DNA of 64,000 bases, from the NCBI GenBank assembly GCA_948144175.1, contig CANXME010002275.1:2856001-2920000 (forward strand), written 5' to 3'. The position numbers were made by a program, and so were the translations under genes. Shown in pieces: positions 45,750 to 58,500 of the stretch. Under the pieces are notes generated by a model. The model saw only the letters and a program-made list of their open reading frames with translations, did not search any database and was not told the origin of the DNA. The first letter of the stretch is position 1; each line of letters opens with the position of its first letter. Source of the DNA: Closterium sp. NIES-65. Its lineage: Eukaryota > Streptophyta > Zygnematophyceae > Desmidiales > Closteriaceae.

Positions 45750-46532
45750 CTAGTCCTCTATTTCCTCATCCAAGTCCATGTTTAAGTCCAGCCCACCCAT
45801 ACCTCCACCCATGCCCAAGCCTAGACCCCCACCCACTATTCTGGCAGAATTTCCAACCAAAGCAACACCAGCGCCAGCAGAAGCAGCAGGATGAACACCT
45901 CGTGCTCCCACCCCACCCACTCCCCCAGCACCCGCGCCCCTCTCCAATGTGAACTCCAGGCTCACTCCTCCCCCGCCTCCTCCAACATCCCCCCCACCTC
46001 CAGCCCTGTGTGGATCTCCCACCAGCCAACCAGCGGACGCCATGTGTCCATGCACACGCTGCTGCCCTGCATCCACATCATCAGAAGCAGCAGCACCGAC
46101 ACTACTGACAGTGCCAGCAGCAGGCTTGGCATCAACGCAGGGAGCAGCGGAACCACCAGCAGCTGCAGCGGCGGCGGCGGCGGCGGCAGCAGCAGCCTTG
46201 GCAGCGGCGGACATGCGCTTGCGGGGACCAGAGCTGTCGCGCTTGATGAGCTGCCGCTTGAGCATCTTCTCCAGGTACTTCACCCTCCGCACCACCACCT
46301 TCGCCTTCGGTGCCCCCTCCCCTGCCGCTCCCCCGCCTGCCCCGTCCTCGTCCGCCTGCTCGCTGCCGCCTCTCCCTCCCTCGCCGGCGCCACTGCCGTC
46401 CGCCTCTGCCGCGGCCTTGCGGGGCCCTGCCTTGCCCTTGGCGGCCTTGCTGGGCGCTATGAGCGCCGCAAAGGGCAGCTCCGCGTCCTTCATGATGGCC
46501 GCCCACGACCCGTACCCGTGCAAGAATATGCC
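45750..46532 (-). CDS. CHD-like gene terminal exon 10
   Basis: 260 codons and a TAG stop. It begins GIFLHGYGSWAAIMKDAELP directly after the acceptor CGTTAG, completing the second module. Then come a lysine/alanine and Gly/Glu linker, the helix VVVRRVKYLEKMLKRQLIKR, a poly-Ala run, Gly-rich sequence and an acidic end LDLNMDLDEEIED. A polyadenylation signal follows about 57 nt later. Confidence 0.66.
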   Translation of the reverse strand, partial: GIFLHGYGSWAAIMKDAELPFAALIAPSKAAKGKAGPRKAAAEADGSGAGEGGRGGSEQADEDGAGGGAAGEGAPKAKVVVRRVKYLEKMLKRQLIKRDSSGPRKRMSAAAKAAAAAAAAAAAAAGGSAAPCVDAKPAAGTVSSVGAAASDDVDAGQQRVHGHMASAGWLVGDPHRAGGGGDVGGGGGGVSLEFTLERGAGAGGVGGVGARGVHPAASAGAGVALVGNSARIVGGGLGLGMGGGMGGLDLNMDLDEEIED

Positions 46533-49500
46533 CTAACGAGGGGGAAGAGGGGTCGACGGGGGAGGGGAGTGGGGGCACAGAGATGAAAGCTGGGCTGGGG
46601 GGGTGGAGGCCAGCATGAACGATGGCCACGCAGGAGGAGGGTGAGCAGTGGAGATATCGAGATGGACAGCAGCCGGTAAGCAACCATGCATCCAATGAAT
46701 GCATAGCAAGCTGCCACACACCTTGACGAGCCCCTTGTCGTGGATGCCACACACCTTGATGAGCCCCTTGTCGTGGATGCCACACACCTTGACGAGGCCC
46801 TTGTCGTGGATGCCACACACCTTGACGAGCCCCTTGTCGTGGATGCCACACACCTTGACGAGCCCCTTGTCGTGGATGCCACACACCTTGACGAGCCCCT
46901 TGGCTTGGATGCCACACACCTTGACGAGCCCCTTGGCGTGGATGCCACACACCTTGACGAGCCCGTTGTCGTGGATGCCACACACCTTGACGAGCCCCTT
47001 GTCGTGGATGCCACACACCTTGACGAGCCCCTTGTCGTGGATGCCACACACCTTGACGAGCCCCTTGTCATGGATGCCACACACCTTGACGAGCCCCTTG
47101 TCGTGGATGCCACACACCTTGACGAGCCCCTTGTCGTGGATGCCACACACCTTGACGAGCCCCTTGGGGTGCATGCCACACACCTTGACGAGCCCCTTGT
47201 TGTGGATGCCACACACCTTGACGAGCCCCTTGTCGTGGATGCCACACACCTTGACGAGCCCCTTGTCCTGGATGCCACACACCTTGACGAGCCCCTTGTC
47301 GTGGATGCCACACACCCTGACGAGCCCCTTGTCGTGGATGCCACACACCTTGACGAGCCCCTTGTCGTGGATGCCACACACCTTGACGAGCCCCTTGGCG
47401 TGGATGCCACACACCTTGACGAGCCCCTTGGCGTGGATGCCACACACCTTGACGAGCCCCTTGTCGTGGATGCCACACACCTTGACGAGCCCCTTGTCGT
47501 GGATGCCACACACCTTGACGAGCCCCTTGGCGTGGATGCCACACACCTTGACGAGCCCCTTGTCGTGGATGCCACACACCTTGACGAGCCCCTTGTCGTG
47601 GATGCCACACACCTTGACAAGCCCCTTGTCGTGGATGCCACACACCTTGACGAGCCCCTTGTCGTGGATGCCACACACCTTGACGAGCCCCTTGTCGTGG
47701 ATGCCACACACCTTGACGAGCCCCTTGTCATGGATGCCACACACCTTGACGAGCCCCTTGTCGTGGATGCCACACACCTTGACGAGCCCCTTGTCGTGGA
47801 TGCCACACACCTTGACGAGCACCTTGTCGTGGATGCCACACACCTTGACGAGCCCCTTTGTTAGAAGAGAGAGAATTGATACATTGAATAATGAGCCAAG
47901 AGGCTCTTTAGTACAAACAATGAGCAAGAGAGAGATGGGAGGGAAGCTTACCCTATTGGCCAATAAGTTGGCCAATGGGTGAGCTTGCTTGTGACCCAAG
48001 CAACCACAAATGTGTGTTGGTTGGGATTGGTTGAGCTAAGGACCAATCCCAACCAACCACAAAATGTGGTTGGAGGGTACACTAAGCAACCCCCCAATTT
48101 ATAAATGTGCTACACTTCTAGCCTATGTATGTTGTATGAAATATGAAATTACAACACCCTTGTCGTGGATGCCACACACCTTGACGAGCCCCTTGGCGTG
48201 GATGCCACACCCCTTGACGAGCCCCTTGTCGTGGATGCCACACACCTTGACGAGCCCCTTGTCGTGGATGCCACACACCTTGACGAGCCCCTTGTCGTGG
48301 ATGCCACACACCTTGACGAGCCCCTTGTCGTGGATGCCACACACCTTGACGAGCCCCTTGGCGTGGATGCCACACACCTTGACGAGCCCCTTGTCGTGGA
48401 TGCCACACACCTTGACGAGCCCCTTGTCGTGGATGCCACACACCTTGACAAGCCCCTTGTCGTGGATGCCACACACCTTGACGAGCCCCTTGTCGTGGAT
48501 GCCACACACCTTGACGAGCCCCTTGTCGTGGATGCCACACACCTTGACGAGCCCCTTGGCGTGGATGCCACACACCTTGACGAGCCCCTTGTCGTGGATG
48601 CCACACACCTTGACGAGCCCCTTGTCGTGGATGCCACACACCTTGACGAGCCCGTTGTCGTGGATGCCACACACCTTGACGAGCCCCTTGTCGTGGATGC
48701 CACACACCTTGACGAGCCCCTTGGCGTGGATGCCACACCCCTTGACGAGCCCCTTGGCGTGGATGCCACACACCTTGACGAGCCCCTTGTCGTGGATGCC
48801 ACACACCTTGACGAGCCCCTTGGCGTGGATGCCACACACCTTGACGAGCCCCTTGTCGTGGATGCCACACACCTTGACGAGCCCCTTGTCGTGGATGCCA
48901 CACACCTTGACGAGCCCCTTGTCCTGGATGCCACACACCTTGACGAGCCCCTTGTCGTGGATGCCACACACCTTGACGAACCCCTTGTCGTGGATGCCAC
49001 ACACCTTGACGAGCCCCTTGTCGTGGATGCCACACACCTTGACGAACCCCTTGTCGTGGATGCCACACACCTTGACGAGCCCCTTGGCGTGGATGCCACA
49101 CACCTTGACGAGCCCCTTGTTGTGGATGCCACACACCTTGACGAGCCCCTTGTCGTGGATGCCACACCCCTTGACGAGCCCCTTGTCGTGGATGCCACAC
49201 CCCTTGACGAGCCCCTTGGCGTTGATGCCACACACCTTGACGAGCCCCTTGTCGTGGATGCCACACACCTTGACGAGCCCCTTGGCGTGGATGCCACGCA
49301 CCTTGACGAGCCCCTTGTCGTGGATGCCACACACCTTGACGAGCCCCTTGTCGTGGATGCCAGCGCGCCACCAGGCGGGCAGGTCGTGCGACTTGTACGT
49401 GGACAGGCCCAGCCGGAACCAGTCCCCGCCAAACACCACCACCGCCCTGCGCAGCACCTCCACCGCCTCCAACCGCTCTAGCAGCCTCTCCTGGTGACGC

Positions 49501-52500
49501 GGGCGGACATGCATGCGGTCCCGCGGTGGGATAAAGGGAAGAAGGAAAATAGAAGGGGCCGCAAAAATGGAGCGGTTGGAGTAAGGGAAGAAGGAAAATA
49601 GAAGGATCTTTCATGGATTACATGGCATCAGTATTAGGGTCTAACGGTCATCAACCCACTGCTGTCTTGGCATCAACTGACCGCTGTCTTGGCATCAACT
49701 GACCGCTGTCTTGGCATCAACTGACCGCTGTCTTGGCATTGAGCACAGAGTCTTCTGGAGTGAGCAGCACGCTCTCCCCATCCCCCTCCGCCCCACCTTC
49801 TTCCCCCACTCTCGGTTGCCCCCTGCGCTGCCTCCTCGCCTTCGATGCCTCTCGCTCCCCACACAGCAGACACTGCGAAGGCCAGCAGGGACGAGACAGG
49901 GGGCAGTGCGGGGCAGAGAGGGGGAGAGGGTAAAGAGTGGAGGTGGTGGCATGTGTGCATGAGGCGAACCGTGAAAGGCCATATGAGAGGAGCAGAGGGA
50001 TGCGGACATGGCAGGTGACAGGCATGTTACCGGACAGCAGGCAGGGTGGCCTTCTCCCAGCGCAAACGTCCTCTTGCCCGCCGCGCCACCGCCACCTGCC
50101 TCCCTTCCATTCCCTTCCCCTCCGTCCCCCACTTCCTCTCCTTCCTCTCCTGCTGCAGCAGCAGCCAAAGCAGCATTGGAAGCAGCATTGGAAGCAGCAT
50201 TGGAAGCAGCATTGGAAGCAGCGGAGGCAGGCGAGGAGGCAGGCAGGCCCTGCAGGCGGCGCTGCATCTCAGCGATGACGTCATCGAAGCACCCCGCCAC
50301 GGAGGCTGTTGACCTGGCGAGCACGGATGGCAGGTGCGAGTGGTCCCGCAGCTGCTGCCAGCTCACAGTGCTGCCGCCGCTGCTGCTGTTGCTGCCCTGC
50401 TGCTGCTCCTGTTGGTGTGAGGGGAAGCATGTTGGTGTGAGGGGAAGCATGTTGGTGTGAGGGGAAGCACGTTGGTGTGAGGGGAAGCACGTTGGTGTGA
50501 GGGGAAGCACGTTGGTGTGAGGGGAAGCACGTTGGTGTGAGGGGAAGCACGTTGGTGTGAGGGGAAGCACGTTGGTGTGAGGGGAAGCATGTTGGTGTGA
50601 GGGGAAGCACGTTGGTGTGAGGGGAAGCACGTTGGTGTGAGGGGAAGCACGTTGGTGTGAGGGGAAGCACGTTGGTGTGAGGGGAAGCACGTTGGTGTGA
50701 GGGGAAGCACGTTGGTGTGAGGGGAAGCACGTTGGTGTGAGGGGAAGCACGTTGGTGTGAGGGGAAGCACGTTGGTGTGAGGGGAAGCATGTTGGTGTGA
50801 GGGGAAGCATGTTGGTGTGAGGGGAAGCACGTTGGTGTGAGGGGAAGCACGTTGGTGTGAGGGGAAGCACGTTGGTGTGAGGGGAAGCACGTTGGTGTGA
50901 GGGGAAGCACGTTGGTGTGAGGGGAAGCACGTTGGTGTGAGGGGAAGCACGTTGGTGTGAGGGGAAGCACGTTGGTGTGAGGGGAAGCATGTTGGTGTGA
51001 GGGGAAGCATGTTGGTGTGAGGGGAAGCATGTTGGTGTGAGGGGAAGCATGTTGGTGTGAGGGGAAGCATGTTGGTGTGAGGGGAAGCATGTTGGTGTGA
51101 GGGGAAGCATGTTGGTGTGAGGGGAAGCACGTTGGTGTGAGGGGAAGCATGTTGGTGTGAGGGGAAGCACGTTGGTGTGAGGGGAAGCATGTTGGTGTGA
51201 GGGGAAGCACGTTGGTGTGAGGGGAAGCACGTTGGTGTGAGGGGAAGCACGTTGGTGTGAGGGGAAGCATGTTGGTGTGAGGGGAAGCACGTTGGTGTGA
51301 GGGGAAGCACGTTGGTGTGAGGGGAAGCATGTTGGTGTGAGGGGAAGCACGTTGGTGTGAGGGGAAGCACGTTGGTGTGAGGGGAAGCACGTTGGTGTGA
51401 GGGGAAGCATGTTGGTGTGAGGGGAAGCACGTTGGTGTGAGGGGAAGCACGTTGGTGTGAGGGGAAGCACGTTGGTGTGAGGGGAAGCACGTTGGTGTGA
51501 GGGGAAGCACGTTGGTGTGAGGGGAAGCACGTTGGTGTGAGGGGAAGCACGTTGGTGTGAGGGGAAGCACGTTGGTGTGAGGGGAAGCACGTTGGTGTGA
51601 GGGGAAGCACGTTGGTGTGAGGGGAAGCATGTTGGTGTGAGGGGAAGCACGTTGGTGTGAGGGGAAGCACGTTGGTGTGAGGGGAAGCACGTTGGTGTGA
51701 GGGGAAGCACGTTGGTGTGAGGGGAAGCACGTTGGTGTGAGGGGAAGCACGTTGGTGTGAGGGGAAGCACGTTGGTGTGAGGGGAAGCACGTTGGTGTGA
51801 GGGGAAGCACGTTGGTGTGAGGGGAAGCACGTTGGTGTGAGGGGAAGCACGTTGGTGTGAGGGGAAGCACGTTGGTGTGAGGGGAAGCACGTTGGTGTGA
51901 GGGGAAGCACGTTGGTGTGAGGGGAAGCACGTTGGTGTGAGGGGAAGCACGTTGGTGTGAGGGGAAGCACGTTGGTGTGAGGGGAAGCACGTTGGTGTGA
52001 GGGGAAGCACGTTGGTGTGAGGGGAAGCACGTTGGTGTGAGGGGAAGCACGTTGGTGTGAGGGGAAGCATGTTGGTGTGAGGGGAAGCACGTTGGTGTGA
52101 GGGGAAGCACGTTGGTGTGAGGGGAAGCACGTTGGTGTGAGGGGAAGCACGTTGGTGTGAGGGGAAGCACGTTGGTGTGAGGGGAAGCACGTTGGTGTGA
52201 GGGGAAGCACGTTGGTGTGAGGGGAAGCACGTTGGTGTGAGGGGAAGCATGTTGGTGTGAGGGGAAGCACGTTGGTGTGAGGGGAAGCACGTTGGTGTGA
52301 GGGGAAGCACGTTGGTGTGAGGGGAAGCACGTTGGTGTGAGGGGAAGCACGTTGGTGTGAGGGGAAGCACGTTGGTGTGAGGGGAAGCACGTTGGTGTGA
52401 GGGGAAGCACGTTGGTGTGAGGGGAAGCACGTTGGTGTGAGGGGAAGCATGTTGGTGTGAGGGGAAGCACGTTGGTGTGAGGGGAAGCACGTTGGTGTGA

Positions 52501-55500
52501 GGGGAAGCACGTTGGTGTGAGGGGAAGCACGTTGGTGTGAGGGGAAGCACGTTGGTGTGAGGGGAAGCACGTTGGTGTGAGGGGAAGCACGTTGGTGTGA
52601 GGGGAAGCACGTTGGTGTGAGGGGAAGCACGTTGGTGTGAGGGGAAGCACGTTGGTGTGAGGGGAAGCACGTTGGTGTGAGGGGAAGCACGTTGGTGTGA
52701 GGGGAAGCACGTTGGTGTGAGGGGAAGCACGTTGGTGTGAGGGGAAGCACGTTGGTGTGAGGGGAAGCACGTTGGTGTGAGGGGAAGCACGTTGGTGTGA
52801 GGGGAAGCACGTTGGTGTGAGGGGAAGCACGTTGGTGTGAGGGGAAGCACGTTGGTGTGAGGGGAAGCACGTTGGTGTGAGGGGAAGCACGTTGGTGTGA
52901 GGGGAAGCACGTTGGTGTGAGGGGAAGCACGTTGGTGTGAGGGGAAGCACGTTGGTGTGAGGGGAAGCACGTTGGTGTGAGGGGAAGCACGTTGGTGTGA
53001 GGGGAAGCACGTTGGTGTGAGGGGAAGCACGTTGGTGTGAGGGGAAGCACGTTGGTGTGAGGGGAAGCACGTTGGTGTGAGGGGAAGCACGTTGGTGTGA
53101 GGGGAAGCACGTTGGTGTGAGGGGAAGCACGTTGGTGTGAGGGGAAGCACGTTGGTGTGAGGGGAAGCACGTTGGTGTGAGGGGAAGCACGTTGGTGTGA
53201 GGGGAAGCACGTTGGTGTGAGGGGAAGCATGTTGGTGTGAGGGGAAGCACGTTGGTGTGAGGGGAAGCATGTTGGTGTGAGGGGAAGCATGTTGGTGTGA
53301 GGGGAAGCATGTTGGTGTGAGGGGAAGCACGGGACAGGATGGTTGGGTTGAGCAGGGGCAGAGCAGGTTGAAGCACATGATAGGCGCACTGTCTCTCAAC
53401 ATCCATCCTTCACAACCACCCCTCACCTCACACGGCTCGTCCTGCTGCCGCCATGCCGCTGCTCCCGAGGGGTGCGAGGGGAAGAACGGGATGGGGAAGA
53501 CCTCATGGGGTGAGCGTGCTCAGTTGCTATACAAGACAAATGCAGTGCACGCGCACAGCATTACGGTGTGTTGTAGCAGTGCAGCACGGCACAGCACGTT
53601 AATGTTTCAGGCACTTGTACGGGCATGGGCGTGAATGCACCCCCAAATCAAACAAGCCACGACTCACAGCGGGCAGCCCCCACAGCATGAGCCACTCACA
53701 GCGGGCAGCCCCCACAGCATGAGCCACTCACAGCGGGCAGCCCCCACAGCATGAGCCACTCACAGCGGGCAGCCCCCACAGCATGAGCCACTCACAGCGG
53801 GCAGCCCCCACAGCATGAGCAGGCGCAGCAGCTCCAGCTTCTCCTTGCGGCTCCACGCCGTGTCCGCCCCTCCCTGTGCCGCCCCTCCCTGTGCCGCCCC
53901 TCCCTGTGCCGCCCCTCCCTGTGCCGCCCCTCCCTGTGCCGCCCCTCCCTGTGCCGCCCCTCCCTGTGCCGCCCCTCCCTGTGCCGCCCCTCCCTGTGCC
54001 GCCCCTTCCCCTTCCCCATGCGCCCCCCCTGCCCCGTGTGCACGCCAGCGGCCGCCACCCTGCGCGCCCTCCGCGTCCCCCTCCCGTTCCTCCGCCTGTG
54101 CCTCCCACTCCATCTCCTCCCCCACGCCACCACCCATCTCCACCGCTCCTGCACCTCGTCCGCCCCCCCTCGTGCCCCCACGCCCCCGCCCTCTTCTCCC
54201 CCTCCCCCGCCCCCCCCCTACCGCTCGCGTCAGCAGCACCAGTTTCTCCTCCACCTGCTGCCCCGCCCCTCCCTCCTCCCCGCCCTCTGCCTCGCCCCCT
54301 GCCCCGCCCCCTCGCCCCTCCCCCTCTCTCCACACCGCCTAGTCCGCCCTCCCCTCGCCCCCCACCTCGCCTCACAGGGGCATCCTCGTTCCACTCCTCC
54401 CCCGCGCCCTCATCCCCCTCTTCCCCCCTTTCCCCTGCCCCATCCCCCTCCTCCCCATACTCTTCCCCGTGCTCCCCATGCTCCCCCCGCCCTCCCCACT
54501 GCTCCTCCTCCTCCTCCTCCCCCCCGTACTCCTCATAAGCCCCTCCTGCGTTCCCCACTCTTTCTCTCCCTCCCCTTCCTCCTGCTCCTCCCCCATCAGC
54601 TAACCCCCATCCTCCTCTCCCCTCTCTTCCCACTCCCCTTCCCCTGCCTACCCTCCCTCTCCCCCCAACGCCCCCTCTTCCGCCGATGTCCCCACCCCTC
54701 CCGCCACCACCACCAGCAGCAACGGAAGCAGCGGCGGGGGCAGCAGCAGCAGCAGCGGCAGCGGCAGCAGCAGCAGCAGCGGGGGCAGCCCAGGCATCGG
54801 AGGCGGGGGGAAGGGCGCGCTTGAAGTGCGCGGGGGTGAAGGCGGGGGGAGGACCCGTCAGCGTGGGCGCAGGCTGAGGCTTCTTCGCCAGCTGTGGGGA
54901 GGAAGCGGGGGGTAGGAGTGGGGAGAGGAGAGGGAAAAGGACGGGGGAGAGGAGGCGGAAGAGAAGGCGGTAGAGGAAGGGGGATAGGAGGGGAGAGAGT
55001 GTGAGAAAACGTGAAGAACCAGCACTTTGATTCCATTGAAACAGGCAAGGGAATGCATGGTTGGATGGGACGCGGGGGTTGTTGGGTTCTTGTCTGCCAT
55101 CATTCCCACAATTACTGGATCTCCAACATTCTCCACCCTTTAGCTAAGGATGCACTCACACTAGACTTGGGTGCCTACGTCTACCCAAGCGATGAAGGAT
55201 ATATGCAGGACACAGTACACTGGTATTCTAACAGAGAGGAGGGGAAAGAGAAGAGAGGGGACAGAGGAGAGGGGATAGAGAAGAGGGGCAAGAGGAGAGG
55301 GGACAGGATGGGAGGTAGGAGGGGGGACAGGAGGGGAGAGAGGAGGGGAGAGAGGAGGGGAGAGAGGGGGGGAGAGAGAGGGGGAGAGAAGGGAGTGACT
55401 CCATTGCTATGTGAGTGGGCACATGCATCCCTCATTTCTTGGCCTCACTACTGCACCTGTAAACTGCTCTGAAACGTTGTATGCGCATGCAAACGTGTAG

Positions 55501-58500
55501 CATGGTAGCACAGACACTTTGAATGCCATCAGATAGCGAGGCAAAGAGGTGGCGAGGCAGAGAGAGGACGGCGAGCAGGCAATATGGGGAGGAGCAGAGA
55601 GCAGGGAGCAGAGAGCAGAGAGCAGGGAGCAGAGAGCAGAGAGCAGAGAGCAGGGAGCAGAGAGCAGAGAGCAGAGAGCAGGGAGCAGAGAGCAGAGAGC
55701 AGAGAGCAGGGAGCAGAGAGCAGGGAGCAGGGAGCAGAGAGCAGAGAGCAGGGAGCAGAGAGCGGGGAGCAGAGAGAGGGAGTCGGGGCGCACGGATCGC
55801 TTGATGCGCACGAGGTGCTCAATGAGTCGCTTCAGCCGCCGCGTCAGCGTGTACGCGTCCAACCACCCCTCCTCCTCGCCCCCCGCCCCTCCCTCCTCCC
55901 CAACCTTCTCACCCTTCTCCTCCCCTTTCTCCCCACGCGCCCCCCTGTCCCTCTGGGGCTTGCGGAGGTGCGGCCCGAGGGCAGAGTCGCCATACACGGC
56001 CTCGTACGCGCCGTACCCGTGCAGAGCCACGCCCAGCAGCAGCGCCAGGTCAGCGTCGCGCGCCCACCAATGCGCGGGCAGCGTGGCGTCGGTGAGCGCC
56101 GCCACGTGGTGGCATGCGAGGGCGAATCCCGTGCTGCGCGCCATGAAGCCCAGCACCTCGTGCTGATGGGGGGGGAGACGAATGGAGGGAGACAGGCACG
56201 GGGGTCAGGAAGAAAAGGGGGTGGCTTGTCAGTGTAACGGCAGCTGATGCTGAGCGGGGAGAGAGGAAGGGAGAGAGAGGAGATGGGTGAGAGATGGTGA
56301 TGGTGAGACATCAGAACGATTATACAACCAAGTCACTCGCCCCAGATACCGCGTGCACCACACACCCGTCTCCCTCGCCCCCCTCCCGCCCACACACCCG
56401 TCTCCCTCGCCCCCCTCCCGCCCACACACCCGTCTCCCTTGCTCCCCTCCCGCCCACACACCCGTCTCCCTCGCCCCCCTCCCGCCCACACACGCACGAG
56501 CTGCTCCAGCAGGCGCAGGCGGCGCAGCCACGTGCGCGCACAGCTCGCCACCGGCACCCGCTCCCACCACCCCACCCGCCGAGCTATCCCATCCCCCTCC
56601 CCTCCCCCTCCACCTCCCTCTCGCCCTCCCTCTCCCTCGCCATCACCCCCCTCGCCACCGTCCCCCGGGGCGCCCAAGGGGACGTTGGCGAGGGAGGCGA
56701 GGTGGGAGAGGCGGCGCTGCGCCCAGGCGAGGTCACGCGGGTCGAGGGCATCGGGGGGCTGCAGCGTTGAACATGCACGCAGGAAGTGGCACGTGGCGTC
56801 CACCACGTCCCCCGCCCCGTGCCGCTCGCTCCTCATGCTCGCCCGCATGCTGCCCAGCACCTGACCGCGTCACGGGCACACAGAAGGGCAGGGCAGGGGG
56901 AGGTGGGGGGGATATGTGGGGAGGGAGGGACGGGGCGAGGAGTGGAGCGGAGTGCAGAGCTGTATGGAATGGTGGTGGCGTTGGAGGCTGGGCTGTAGGC
57001 TGCGGCACAGCATGGAGGCGGACACGAGGCACACAGGGCGTATGAGAGAGAGCAGAGAGGAGAGGGTGGAGGCGGAGGGTGTTGCAGCAAGAGCGGTGGC
57101 GGAAGGGCGGGGCGGGGCGGGGCGGTGACTGGCACCAACCACTCACTGCACCAACCACTCACTGCACCAACCACTCACTGCACCAACCACTCACTGCACC
57201 AACCACTCACTGCACCAACCACTCACTGCACCAACCACTCACTGCACCAACCACTCACTGCACCAACCACTCACTGCACCAACCACTCACTGCACCAACC
57301 ACTCACTGCACCAACCACTCACTGCACCAACCACTCACTGCACCAACCACTCACTGCACCAACCACTCACTGCACCAACCACTCACTGCACCAACCACTC
57401 ACTGCACCAACCACTCACTGCACCAACCACTCACTGCACCAACCACTCACTGCACCAACCACTCACTGCACCAACCACTCACTGCACCAACCACTCACTG
57501 CACCAACCACTCACTGCACCAACCACTCACTGCACCAACCACTCACTGCACCAACCACTCACTGCACCAACCACTCACTGCACCAACCACTCACTGCACC
57601 AACCACTCACTGCACCAACCACTCACTGCACCAACCACTCACTGCACCAACCACTCACTGCACCAACCACTCACTGCACCAACCACTCACTGCACCAACC
57701 ACTCACTGCACCAACCACTCACTGCACCAACCACTCACTGCACCAACCACTCACTGCACCAACCACTCACTGCACCAACCACTCACTGCACCTACCACTC
57801 ACTGCACCAACCACTCACTGCACCAACCACTCACTGCACCAACCACTCACTGCACCAACCACTCACTGCACCAACCACTCACTGCACCAACCACTCACTG
57901 CACCAACCACTCACTGCACCAACCACTCACTGCACCAACCACTCACTGCACCAACCACTCACTGCACCAACCACTCACTGCACCAACCACTCACTGCACC
58001 AACCACTCACTGCACCAACCACTCACTGCACCAACCACTCACTGCACCAACCACTCACTGCACCAACCACTCACTGCACCAACCACTCACTGCACCAACC
58101 ACTCACTGCACCAACCACTCACTGCACCAACCACTCACTGCACCAACCACTCACTGCACCTACCACTCACTGCACCAACCACTCACTGCACCAACCACTC
58201 ACTGCACCAACCACTCACTGCACCAACCACTCACTGCACCAACCACTCACTGCACCAACCACTCACTGCACCAACCACTCACTGCACCAACCACTCACTG
58301 CACCAACCACTCACTGCACCAACCACTCACTGCACCCACCACTCACTGCACCGACCACTCACTGCACCAACCACTCACTGCACCAACCACTCACTGCACC
58401 AACCACTCACTGCACCAACCACTCACTGCACCAACCACTCACTGCACCAACCACTCACTGCACCAACCACTCACTGCACCAACCACTCACTGCACCAACC

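Noticed and set aside
46713-49497. Plus-strand frames of more than 400 codons (LTSPLSWMPHT repeats)
   Set aside because: Antisense readings of the 33-bp minisatellite.
49695-53426. Reading frames of over 1000 codons on the minus strand (repeats of the type ASPHTNVLPLTPTCFP)
   Set aside because: All three minus frames are open only because the 20-bp unit lacks stops. The array is bounded by a splice acceptor and lies in an intron.
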